Of a DNA stretch of 8,871 nt, positions 1-6,429 are shown piece after piece. Location: contig JANXPS010000294.1 in assembly GCA_025357175.1 (NCBI GenBank), positions 1 to 8,871 on the forward strand, read 5' to 3'. The position numbers were made by a program, and so were the translations under genes. This DNA is from Deltaproteobacteria bacterium. GTDB lineage: Bacteria > Desulfobacterota > Deferrimicrobia > Deferrimicrobiales > Deferrimicrobiaceae. Each line of letters starts with the position of its first letter. Positions within the stretch are counted from its first letter, which is position 1. The notes below the pieces were generated by a model. It searched no databases. It was not told the origin of the DNA and saw nothing but the letters and a program-made list of their open reading frames with translations.

Positions 1-170
1 ACGATTCCGTTGAGGTCGCCCTGGATGTGGATGGAGGAGATGAGCTCTCCGGCCAGGCGGCTTTCCTCGGTTTCCTCCGGCGGCATTTCCTCTGGCATGA
101 TGAAGATTAGCGTCTCGAACACGTCGTGGACGGCCTCGACAATGATTTCGCCCATATCCTTGATGACCAT
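1..170 (-). CDS. CheX-like chemotaxis phosphatase, N-terminal part (gene runs off left edge)
   Basis: Only the first 56 codons are inside the window. The translation begins MVIKDMGEIIVEAVHDVFET and ends ...IHIQGDLNGIV. An amphipathic first helix with VxxVFET, followed by an acidic loop and a beta strand leading into GDLxG, is the pattern of the CheX/CheC family, which dephosphorylates CheY~P in the cytoplasm. The ExxN catalytic motif of that family would lie further left, outside the window, so activity cannot be judged. I chose the ATG at 170-168: GGGGG lies 6 nt upstream (181-177), and the predicted promoter would start transcription near 197. A second in-frame ATG at 200-198 has AGAGGA touching it, with no spacing, and sits at or before that predicted start, so it is less likely. 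The gene is divergent from cheW and shares its control region. The family call rests on a short fragment; other CheC/FliN-like relatives are possible. Confidence 0.7.
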   Translation of the reverse strand, partial: MVIKDMGEIIVEAVHDVFETLIFIMPEEMPPEETEESRLAGELISSIHIQGDLNGI

Positions 171-203
171 TCGGTTCCCCCAGGTTGGTTTCCCACCCAT
201 TCC

Positions 204-230
204 TCTTCGGAATATCTCCGGGAAACTTTA
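204..230 (-). promoter_or_regulatory. Sigma-28 (FliA/SigD)-like promoter for the CheX-like gene
   Basis: On the minus strand, TAAAGTTT (230-223) matches the FliA -35 consensus exactly. It is followed by 11 nt and then TCCGAAGA (211-204), which matches 5 of 8 positions of the -10 consensus GCCGATAA, including the CCGA core. Transcription would begin near 198-196, giving a leader of about 27 nt before the ATG at 170. The call is by consensus only; the -10 half is imperfect. Confidence 0.55.
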
Positions 231-272
231 GGCCGACCCGCTTATAAATGCGCCGCGGTGGGGATTTTGGAG

Positions 273-300
273 TGAAGTTTTTCGGGAATCGCTCCGATAG
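273..300 (+). promoter_or_regulatory. Sigma-28 (FliA/SigD)-like promoter for the che operon
   Basis: TGAAGTTT (273-280) matches 7 of 8 bases of the FliA -35 consensus TAAAGTTT. TCCGATAG (293-300) matches 6 of 8 of the -10 consensus GCCGATAA. The gap is 12 nt, one more than the E. coli ideal but within the 14-16 nt TAAA-to-GCCGATA spacing tolerated by SigD-type promoters. Transcription would start near 306, leaving a leader of about 39 nt before the cheW ATG at 345. A weaker sigma-70-like TACAAT at 302-307 lies just downstream and cannot be excluded as an alternative. Confidence 0.55.
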
Positions 301-331
301 GTACAATGTTCGCGGAATCCCGATCATCCTC

Positions 332-337
332 GGAGGG
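332..337 (+). promoter_or_regulatory. Ribosome binding site that fixes the cheW start
   Basis: GGAGGG lies 7 nt before the ATG at 345. The upstream in-frame ATG at 306 has no Shine-Dalgarno sequence before it and coincides with the predicted transcription start, so 345 is the supported start. Confidence 0.8.
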
Positions 338-344
338 AACGTTC

Positions 345-842
345 ATGGCGGAGCGGCAGGGCAAGAACGAAACGACGGGCACGATTAAGAGCAGCAAGTT
401 TCTGACCTTCCAAATGGGCGACGAGATCTACGGACTCGACATCTTGAAGGTCAAGGAAATCATCGGGATCATGGACATCACGCCGGTTCCGCAGTCTCCC
501 GGCTACGTCAAGGGCGTCCTCAATCTCCGGGGCAAGATCATCCCCGTGGTCGACCTTCGACTCAAGTTCGGGTTCGATGAACGGGAATACACCGAACGCA
601 CCTGCATCATCGTGGTCGAACTCGACATGGCCGAGGGCAAGATGCTGGTCGGCATCATCGTCGACGCCGTATCCGAGGTGACCAACATCTCCGAGTCCGA
701 TGTCGAGCCGACGCCCGAATTCGGCGCCGGCTTTTCGACCGACTACATCCGGGGAATGGCCAAGATCAAGGGCAAGGTCGTCATCCTGCTGGACATCAGC
801 CTCGTGCTTTCGGGCGGCGGTCTGGGGCAGTTTGCCGGTTAA
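345..842 (+). CDS. cheW: CheW chemotaxis coupling protein
   Basis: This cytoplasmic scaffold links receptors to the kinase CheA. The 165-residue product is a single CheW domain (about residues 17-155), the usual size for the family. Diagnostic stretches are FLTFQMGDEIYGLDI (19-33), VKEI (36-39), PQSPGYVKGVLNLRGKIIPV (49-68) and DLR (70-72). Glu38 and Arg62 fall at the same numbers as the conserved Glu38 and Arg62 of E. coli CheW. The first 16 residues are a polar tail. GGAGGG precedes the chosen ATG; an open frame extends 39 nt further up to ATG 306 but without a ribosome site. It is the first gene after the sigma-28-like promoter and is followed after 27 nt by cheA, so coupling protein and kinase are co-expressed. 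No membrane segment or odd feature is seen. Confidence 0.95.
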   Translation: MAERQGKNETTGTIKSSKFLTFQMGDEIYGLDILKVKEIIGIMDITPVPQSPGYVKGVLNLRGKIIPVVDLRLKFGFDEREYTERTCIIVVELDMAEGKMLVGIIVDAVSEVTNISESDVEPTPEFGAGFSTDYIRGMAKIKGKVVILLDISLVLSGGGLGQFAG

Positions 843-852
843 GCCGTACACC

Positions 853-862
853 AAGGAGGCGG
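853..862 (+). promoter_or_regulatory. Strong ribosome binding site for the GTG start of cheA
   Basis: AAGGAGGCGG matches the anti-Shine-Dalgarno sequence almost fully and ends 7 nt before GTG 870. It supports translation from this GTG, and hence the reality of the N-terminal extension of CheA, rather than from the internal ATG at 1317, which has no such site. Confidence 0.75.
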
Positions 863-869
863 TCCGATC

Positions 870-3128
870 GTGACAAGCGCACAAGATAACAGCGGCCAGG
901 CAGGAGGGGCCGACAAGACGCCGGCCGAGGTCCAGTTCGACCGCATATCGGTGGCGGTGCTGACCGCTTCGCGCGACGACATGCGCAAACTGGGAGAAAT
1001 CCTGTCCGCCTTCGAGCAGATCGGCCGCATCGCGGCCGCCGAAGGGCGCGCCGACGTTCCCGATGCGGTGAGCGCCGGCGACGCGGTGGGCACAGCGCTG
1101 ATGTTCGACGACACCGCCCGGAAGCACTGGGACAAGGCGATGGACATCTTCGGGCGGCTTGCCTCCTGCTGCCAGGAGGTCTTTCGGGGCGCCAAGATGA
1201 ACCGTCCCGTGCTCTCACGCATTTTTTCCGACATCCGTGAGCATCTCGAAATCGAGATCGAAGGGGGCGAAGCCGAGGAATCCGCTTCGGCCGCGACGGG
1301 CGGCGCCGACAAAAGCATGGCGCTCGACCAGGACAAGGAGCTCTACACCGACTTCATCACCGAGTCGATGGAGCACCTCGACTCCATCGAGGTCAAGATG
1401 GTCGACCTCGAAGCCGCGCCCGACGACAGCGAAACGCTCAACGCGATATTCCGGGCGTTCCACACCATCAAGGGCGTTTCCGGATTCCTCAACCTGCGCG
1501 ACGTCAACGAACTCGCCCACCGCACCGAGACGCTGCTCGACATGGCGCGGCGCAACGAACTGCCCGTGACCGGTTCCGTCATCGATGTCATTTTCGAGGC
1601 GATCGACGGAATGAAGGGGATGATTCGCGACGTCTCCGAGAAGGTTTCCGCAGGCGCCGCGACGCGCGAGTTCATCGGCACCGACCGGATCATCGCCCGG
1701 ATCACCGCGGTCCAGGAAGGGCGCGAGGATACGCCGCCCCCCCGGCAGGCGGGGACGCCGCCCCGACTCGGCGACGTCCTTGTCGACCAGGGCAAGATCA
1801 CGCAGGCCCAGATCGAGGAAACGCTCAATTCCCAACCTGAAGGCGGCGGGCGGGAAACGCTCGGCATGCTCCTCATCGAAGACAAGAAGGTCTCCCCGAA
1901 GGACGTCGCCCAGGCGCTCCGGATCCAGAAGAACGCGGCCAACGCGATCGAGACTCAGGACATCCGCGTCAACATTCACAAGCTCGACGGGCTGGTGGAC
2001 ATGGTCGGCGAACTCGTCATCGCGCAGTCTCTCGTCTGCAACGATCCCGACGTCATGTCGATCGACAGCCAGCGGTTCTACCGCAATCTTTCGCAGCTGG
2101 GGCGCATCACGTCCGAGCTTCAGAAGATCTCGATGTCGCTTCGAATGGTTCCCATCAAGAACACGTTCCAGAAGATGTCGCGGATGGTGCGCGATCTTGC
2201 CAAGAAGTCGGGCAAGGAAGTCACCATGCTGATGGAGGGGGAAGACACCGAGGTCGATCGCAACATGATCGAGGAGATCCACGACCCGCTTGTCCACATG
2301 ATCCGCAACTCGGTCGACCACGGCGTCGAGAAGCCCGATGTCCGGCTCGCCGCGAACAAGAGCGCGCTCGGCACCGTCACGCTGCGCGCGTTCCACCACG
2401 GCGGCAACGTGGTGATCGCGGTCGAGGACGACGGCCGCGGCCTCGATCCGGCCAAGATCCTCGCCAAGGGACAGGAACGGGGCGTCGTCGCTCCCGGTGC
2501 GTCGTTGTCCGAGTCCGAGATCTTCGCCCTCCTGTTCGAGCCCGGCTTCTCGACCGCCGAGAAGATCACCGACATATCGGGGCGCGGCGTCGGCCTCGAC
2601 GTCGTCAAGCGAAACGTCGAGAAGCTGCGCGGCACCATCGAGACCCGTTCGAATCTCGGGCAAGGTTCGACCTTCCAGATGAAGTTCCCGCTGACGCTCG
2701 CGATCATCGACGGCATCGTGGTCCGGGTGGGGGAGCAGCGATACATAATGCCCACCAACAGCATCGTCGAGGCGCTCCGGCCCCCGCGCGAGGATTATTT
2801 GACCGTCGAGCAGCGCGCGGAGATGATCCGGGTCCGCGAGGAGCTGTTGCCGCTGGTGCGTCTGCACAGGCTGTTTTCGATCCAGGGCGGCATCCAGAAT
2901 CCATGGGAGGGCCTGGTGGTGGTCATCGAGAGCGAAGGCCAGAAGCGCGCGGTCCTGATCGACGAACTGCTCGGAAAGCAGGAAGTCGTCATCAAGACGC
3001 TGGGGGGCGGAATGTCCAACGTGCGCGGCATCTCGGGAGGCGCCATCATGGGCGACGGACGCGTGGGGCTGATTATCGACGTCTCCGGCATCTTCGAGAT
3101 CACCGGGCGACAAGCGTCCTTCAACTGA
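870..3128 (+). CDS. cheA: CheA chemotaxis histidine kinase with extra N-terminal and linker domains
   Basis: This kinase autophosphorylates in response to receptors and passes phosphate to CheY and CheB. It has 752 residues, longer than the roughly 650-residue E. coli enzyme. In order: a helical N-terminal extension (about 20-130) I do not recognise; an acidic Gly/Ala linker; an HPt (P1) domain (about 155-260) with phospho-acceptor His198 in FHTIKGVSGF; a short module at about 300-353 (LGDVLVDQGKITQAQIEETL) resembling GspE/MshE N-terminal domains; the P3 dimerisation helices (about 359-435); the ATPase domain with N-box HMIRNSVDHG (Asn480), G1 VEDDGRG (518-524), F-box LFEPGFST (555-562) and G2 GRGVGLD (571-577); and a CheW-like P5 domain (about 612-745). 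All kinase boxes are intact. No recognisable P2 (CheY-docking) domain is seen. GTG is the start, with AAGGAGGCGG upstream. cheR begins 1 nt after the stop. Confidence 0.95.
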   Translation: MTSAQDNSGQAGGADKTPAEVQFDRISVAVLTASRDDMRKLGEILSAFEQIGRIAAAEGRADVPDAVSAGDAVGTALMFDDTARKHWDKAMDIFGRLASCCQEVFRGAKMNRPVLSRIFSDIREHLEIEIEGGEAEESASAATGGADKSMALDQDKELYTDFITESMEHLDSIEVKMVDLEAAPDDSETLNAIFRAFHTIKGVSGFLNLRDVNELAHRTETLLDMARRNELPVTGSVIDVIFEAIDGMKGMIRDVSEKVSAGAATREFIGTDRIIARITAVQEGREDTPPPRQAGTPPRLGDVLVDQGKITQAQIEETLNSQPEGGGRETLGMLLIEDKKVSPKDVAQALRIQKNAANAIETQDIRVNIHKLDGLVDMVGELVIAQSLVCNDPDVMSIDSQRFYRNLSQLGRITSELQKISMSLRMVPIKNTFQKMSRMVRDLAKKSGKEVTMLMEGEDTEVDRNMIEEIHDPLVHMIRNSVDHGVEKPDVRLAANKSALGTVTLRAFHHGGNVVIAVEDDGRGLDPAKILAKGQERGVVAPGASLSESEIFALLFEPGFSTAEKITDISGRGVGLDVVKRNVEKLRGTIETRSNLGQGSTFQMKFPLTLAIIDGIVVRVGEQRYIMPTNSIVEALRPPREDYLTVEQRAEMIRVREELLPLVRLHRLFSIQGGIQNPWEGLVVVIESEGQKRAVLIDELLGKQEVVIKTLGGGMSNVRGISGGAIMGDGRVGLIIDVSGIFEITGRQASFN

Positions 3129-3129
3129 C

Positions 3130-4041
3130 ATGACCCATGTTTTTCCGATCGAACCGTCCAAGGATGTGTTGCATCCCCGCGACCTGACCGATGCCGACTT
3201 CGAGAAATTCCGGCGGATCATCTACGACACCGCCGGGATAACCCTCAATGAAGGCAAGAAGGAACTGCTGCGCGCCCGCCTCGGCAAGATCCTCCGGAAA
3301 CGCGGGCTGACCTCCTTCACCGATTACCTCGCCGAAATCGAGTCCGACAAGAGCGGCGAAGAGATCATCGTCCTCCTCGACGCGGTCTCGACAAACGTTA
3401 CCTCCTTCTTCCGCGAGCCCGACCATTTCCATTTCCTCGAGTCGACCGTCCTGCCCGCGCTCGCGGCCGTCCGCAATCAGTCGGGAACGCGCAAAGTGCG
3501 CATCTGGTGCGCCGGCTGCTCAACCGGCGAGGAGCCGTATTCGCTGGCCGTCACGCTGCGCGAGACGCTTCCGGGCATAGAAGGATGGGACGTCAAGATC
3601 CTCGCAACCGATATCTCGACGCGCGTGCTCCAGATCGCCCGGAACGGCCTCTATCCCGGTGACAAGTTCAAGACAATGCCCTCCCCGGTGGTCAACCGCT
3701 GGTTCGTGCCGGCCGAGGTGCGCGGCGAAGGCGGTTATTACCGGGTGCAGCACGCCATCCGGAAGATGGTCACGTTCGCCCACCTGAACCTGCACGCGGA
3801 CTACCCGTTCAAGGGACCGTTCGACGCCATCTTCTGCCGAAACGTGATGATCTTCTTCGACCGCCCCACGCAGGAGACGCTCGTCAATCGATACCACAAT
3901 TACCTTTCCGACGACGGATACCTGTTCATCGGGCATTCCGAAAGTCTCAACAGCATCTCCCACCCGTTCAAATATGTCCGCCCCGCCGTCTATCGAAAGA
4001 CGGGCCCTGCTTCTGCCGAAAGAAGAGGCATCGTCGCATGA
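3130..4041 (+). CDS. cheR: CheR receptor glutamate methyltransferase
   Basis: This enzyme transfers methyl from S-adenosylmethionine to receptor glutamates during adaptation. The 303 residues fit the family. An all-helical N-terminal domain (about 18-85) precedes the signature TNVTSFFREPDHF (88-100). The SAM-binding domain follows, with motif I IWCAGCSTGEEPYS (125-138), ATDIS (159-163) and CRNVMIFFD (236-244). A glycine-rich VRGEGGYY segment marks the beta subdomain that contacts receptor tails. The ATG lies 1 nt after the cheA stop; there is no good Shine-Dalgarno sequence before it, so translation probably depends on ribosomes finishing cheA. Its stop overlaps the cheD start by four bases (ATGA, 4038-4041). 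Whether it needs a receptor C-terminal pentapeptide cannot be told, because the only receptor in the window is truncated. Confidence 0.95.
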   Translation: MTHVFPIEPSKDVLHPRDLTDADFEKFRRIIYDTAGITLNEGKKELLRARLGKILRKRGLTSFTDYLAEIESDKSGEEIIVLLDAVSTNVTSFFREPDHFHFLESTVLPALAAVRNQSGTRKVRIWCAGCSTGEEPYSLAVTLRETLPGIEGWDVKILATDISTRVLQIARNGLYPGDKFKTMPSPVVNRWFVPAEVRGEGGYYRVQHAIRKMVTFAHLNLHADYPFKGPFDAIFCRNVMIFFDRPTQETLVNRYHNYLSDDGYLFIGHSESLNSISHPFKYVRPAVYRKTGPASAERRGIVA

Positions 4042-4517
4042 AACTGACCGTCGGCGTGGCCGACATGAAGATCAGCAACCGGCCCGACGACATCCTGATC
4101 ACCTATTCCCTCGGGTCATGCATCGGGATCGTCGTCTTCGATCCCGTGGTGGTCGTCGGCGGCCTGCTCCACTTGATGCTTCCCGAGGCATCGCTCTCGG
4201 CCGACAAGGCGGCCAAAAACCCCTATATGTTCGCCGATACCGGCATCCCGCTGCTGTTCAAGGATTGCTACAGGCTCGGCGCGGTCAAGGAACGCCTGAT
4301 CGTCAAGGCGGTCGGCGGCGCCCAGGTGCTCGATCCCAACGGCATGTTCAACATCGGAAAGCGAAACATCCTGGCCATGCGGAAACTGTTCTGGCAGAAC
4401 GGCGTCACCATGGGGGCTACGGCGCTGGGAGGAACAGTCAACCGGACGATATCCCTGGAAATGGGCACGGGCACCGTCTTGTTGAAAACGTCAGGAGAAG
4501 GGGTGGTGTCGCTATGA
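4038..4517 (+). CDS. cheD: CheD receptor glutamine deamidase
   Basis: CheD converts specific receptor glutamines to glutamates, creating methylation sites for CheR, and in some bacteria also acts with CheC-type phosphatases. The 159-residue product has the family core. The proposed catalytic residues are Cys28 in YSLGSCIGI, His45 in GGLLHLMLPE and Thr22, equivalent to Cys27, His44 and Thr21 of Thermotoga CheD. The conserved KAVGGAQVLDPNGMFNIGKRN region and ALGGTVNR follow. AGAAGAGG upstream, inside cheR, is a plausible ribosome site. The gene overlaps cheR by ATGA and overlaps the following HDOD gene by ATGA (4514-4517), so the three should be translated together. The catalytic residues are intact, so an active enzyme is expected. 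Confidence 0.95.
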   Translation: MKLTVGVADMKISNRPDDILITYSLGSCIGIVVFDPVVVVGGLLHLMLPEASLSADKAAKNPYMFADTGIPLLFKDCYRLGAVKERLIVKAVGGAQVLDPNGMFNIGKRNILAMRKLFWQNGVTMGATALGGTVNRTISLEMGTGTVLLKTSGEGVVSL

Positions 4518-5374
4518 CGCGGGTCGACGAAATTCTCGCGAGGGCGGGCGAGCTGCCGCCGTTTCCCGCGGTGATCCAGAGAGTCATGGCGCTGATGGCG
4601 GATCCCCTGGTCGGCGCCGACAAGATCATCGAAGTCGTCAAATACGACCAGGCCATCACGGCCAGGGTCATCAAGATGTGCAACTCGACTGTGCTGATGG
4701 GAACCTCTCCGGTTTCGACGCTCCGGGACGCGCTCGTGCGGATCGGCAACAAGCAGCTTCTCCAGATCATCATGTCCGCGGGCGGAACCGAACTGCTTCA
4801 GCGTGAGCTCGAAGGGTACGGACTCGGGCGCGGCGATCTCTGGAAACACTCCATGCTCTGCGCGCTGCTCGCCGAGTCGCTGTGCGACGTCGTCAAGTAC
4901 GGTGCGCCCGACAAGGCGTTCACGGCCGGACTGCTGCACGACGTCGGAAAGCTGGCGATGGCCGGGTCCGTCGCCGACTCATACGAGGACATCCGCGAAG
5001 CGGCCACGGCGGGCAGGATCTCGTTCTTCGAAGCCGAAACCAGGGTTCTCGGCGTCGGGCACGCCGAGATCGGGGGCCGGCTCGGGGAACTGTGGAACTT
5101 CGACGCCGAGATGGTCGCCGCGATCCGGCACCACCACGAACCGGCCGGGGCGCCGGGCGAGTCCAAGCTGCCGTTCCTGATCCATCTGAGCGACATCCTG
5201 TGCCTGACCAGCGGGATCGGCGTCGGCTCGGACGGGCTCCAATACACGATCGACCACGATTTGTGCAAATCGCACGGGATCGGTATCAGGGAGTTCGAGC
5301 TGGCGATGATCCGTCTGATGGAGGTCGAGGCCCAATTTCACGCCATCGTGGCGATGTTCGACCGGGAGGGATGA
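4514..5374 (+). CDS. HDOD-domain signalling protein
   Basis: The 286-residue product is an HDOD (HD-related output) protein. The opening LARAGELPPFPAVIQRVMAL, the AITARVIKMCNS segment and the ALVRIGNKQL segment are typical of the family. Histidines usually found in HD proteins are partly kept: His112 in WKHSM, His142-Asp143 in GLLHDVGK and His206-His208-Glu209. Family members are usually considered non-enzymatic signalling or scaffold modules, though the kept HD pair leaves metal binding possible. The domain covers about residues 8-215; the rest is a helical tail with no recognised domain. The ATG is chosen because it overlaps the cheD stop (ATGA) with GGAGAAGGGG upstream; the same frame stays open back to 3974, but that part lies inside cheR and cheD and is not coding. 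cheB starts 6 nt downstream. Its position between adaptation genes suggests a chemotaxis-linked role, but the function is unknown. Confidence 0.88.
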   Translation: MTRVDEILARAGELPPFPAVIQRVMALMADPLVGADKIIEVVKYDQAITARVIKMCNSTVLMGTSPVSTLRDALVRIGNKQLLQIIMSAGGTELLQRELEGYGLGRGDLWKHSMLCALLAESLCDVVKYGAPDKAFTAGLLHDVGKLAMAGSVADSYEDIREAATAGRISFFEAETRVLGVGHAEIGGRLGELWNFDAEMVAAIRHHHEPAGAPGESKLPFLIHLSDILCLTSGIGVGSDGLQYTIDHDLCKSHGIGIREFELAMIRLMEVEAQFHAIVAMFDREG

Positions 5375-5380
5375 GGTTCC

Positions 5381-6421
5381 ATGGCTAAAATCAAGGTGCT
5401 TGTGGTCGACGATTCGGCTATCGTCCGCAAGGTTTTTTCCGAAGAGCTGAGTCGCCACCCCGACATCGAAGTGGTGGGAACCGCCCCCGATCCGTTCATC
5501 GCGCGCGACAAGATCCTGCAGCTCGAACCCGATGTCAACACGCTCGACGTGGAAATGCCGCGCATGGACGGCATCACCTTCCTCAAGAAACTGATGAAGT
5601 ACAAGCCGATGCCGGTCATCATCGTCAGTTCCCTGACGCAGGCCGGAAGTTCGATGGCGCTCGAGGCGCTCGAATCCGGCGCCATCGACGTGGTCGCGAA
5701 GCCGGGCTCCTCTTTTTCCGTCGGAGAACTTTCCGAACAGCTGGCCGACAAGATCCGTGGCGCGGCCATGGCCAAGCGCGGCTTGCGCCTTCCGGTGGCT
5801 TCCGCGTCGATTTCCCCCGAACCGGCAGGCGGCTATCGGCTCCAGGACACGACCGACAAGGTCATCGCCCTCGGCGCCTCCACGGGAGGAACCGAGGCGA
5901 TCAAGGCCGTGCTCACGCAGCTCGACGCCGGGATGCCGGGCATCGTCATCGTCCAGCACATGCCGGCGCAGTTCACAAAGGCGTTCGCGCAACGGCTCGA
6001 CGGCATCTGCCGAATGGAGGTCAAGGAGGCCGAGGACAACGACCTGGTCCGCACCGGACGCGTGCTCATCGCTCCCGGGAACTTCCACATGGTGCTGACG
6101 AGAAGCGGCGCGAAATATTACGTTCGGGTCAAGACGGGACCGCTCGTCTGTCACCAGCGGCCGTCGGTCGACGTCCTGTTCCACTCGGTCGCCGAGGTGG
6201 CGGGCAAGAACGCGCTGGGCGTGATCCTGACCGGCATGGGCAAGGACGGCGCCGAGGGGATGAAGCACATGGCCGACACGGGTGCGGTCAACATCGCCCA
6301 GGACGAGGACAGCTGCGTCGTGTTCGGCATGCCCAAGGAAGCGATCAAGGCCGGGGGAACGCACCAGGTGCTTCCGCTCTCCCGCATCCCCCAGGCCATG
6401 ACGGCGCACTTCAGCCTCTAG
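5381..6421 (+). CDS. cheB: CheB receptor methylesterase / glutamine deamidase, response-regulator controlled
   Basis: CheB removes methyl groups from receptors when phosphorylated by CheA, closing the adaptation loop. The 346 residues match the family length. The N-terminal receiver domain (1-120) has the acidic pair Asp10-Asp11, phospho-acceptor Asp56 in TLDVEMPRMDG, Ser83-Ser84 and Lys107 in AKPG. A linker (about 128-157) joins it to the methylesterase domain (158-346), whose catalytic triad is Ser167 in GASTGG, His193 in VQHMP and Asp289 in GMGKDGAEG. All active residues are intact. The ATG is preceded by GGGAGGGATGAGG. The position before Asp56 reads DVNTLD where a hydrophobic residue usually stands in place of Asn53; this is probably a harmless variant. 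It follows the HDOD gene by 6 nt and is followed by the HD-GYP gene after 8 nt. Confidence 0.95.
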   Translation: MAKIKVLVVDDSAIVRKVFSEELSRHPDIEVVGTAPDPFIARDKILQLEPDVNTLDVEMPRMDGITFLKKLMKYKPMPVIIVSSLTQAGSSMALEALESGAIDVVAKPGSSFSVGELSEQLADKIRGAAMAKRGLRLPVASASISPEPAGGYRLQDTTDKVIALGASTGGTEAIKAVLTQLDAGMPGIVIVQHMPAQFTKAFAQRLDGICRMEVKEAEDNDLVRTGRVLIAPGNFHMVLTRSGAKYYVRVKTGPLVCHQRPSVDVLFHSVAEVAGKNALGVILTGMGKDGAEGMKHMADTGAVNIAQDEDSCVVFGMPKEAIKAGGTHQVLPLSRIPQAMTAHFSL

Positions 6422-6429
6422 GTGAAGCC

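Larger units (their letters stand above)
171..344. promoter_or_regulatory. Divergent control region between the CheX-like gene and cheW
   Basis: This 174-nt non-coding stretch separates the two transcription units. Besides the two sigma-28-like promoters it contains TATAAAT at 243-249 and TACAAT at 302-307, both resembling sigma-70 -10 boxes but without convincing -35 partners. I see no sigma-54 (GG-N10-GC) site, no clear operator palindrome and no terminator. It is more AT-rich than the flanking genes, as expected of a promoter region. Confidence 0.65.

Noticed and set aside
10..231. Plus-strand 73-residue open frame at the left edge
   Set aside because: It lies antisense to the CheX-like coding sequence, has Ser/Met-rich low-complexity content and crosses the promoter region.
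243..249. TATAAAT as a sigma-70 -10 box for cheW
   Set aside because: No acceptable -35 about 17 nt upstream; the sigma-28-like pair downstream explains the region better. Not fully excluded.
306..344. Thirteen-residue N-terminal extension of CheW from ATG 306
   Set aside because: There is no ribosome site, it falls at the predicted transcription start, and ATG 345 has GGAGGG at ideal spacing.
1215..3221. 668-residue minus-strand open frame across cheA
   Set aside because: Its Asp/Arg/Leu/His-rich translation is the usual mirror of a GC-rich gene; cheA on the other strand has every kinase motif intact.
3974..4513. Upstream extension of the HDOD reading frame, which would add 180 residues
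   Set aside because: The translation is Arg/Gly-rich and domain-free and lies inside cheR and cheD; the ATG at 4514 overlaps the cheD stop and begins the family's conserved N-terminus.
5531..5549. Unusual Asn53 just before the phospho-acceptor of CheB as a sign of a dead receiver
   Set aside because: Asp10, Asp11, Asp56, Ser84 and Lys107 are all present, so the receiver should be functional; the Asn is probably neutral variation.
4979..6409. 476-residue minus-strand open frame across the HDOD gene and cheB
   Set aside because: Same codon-mirror effect; it spans two well-supported plus-strand genes and shows no domain.
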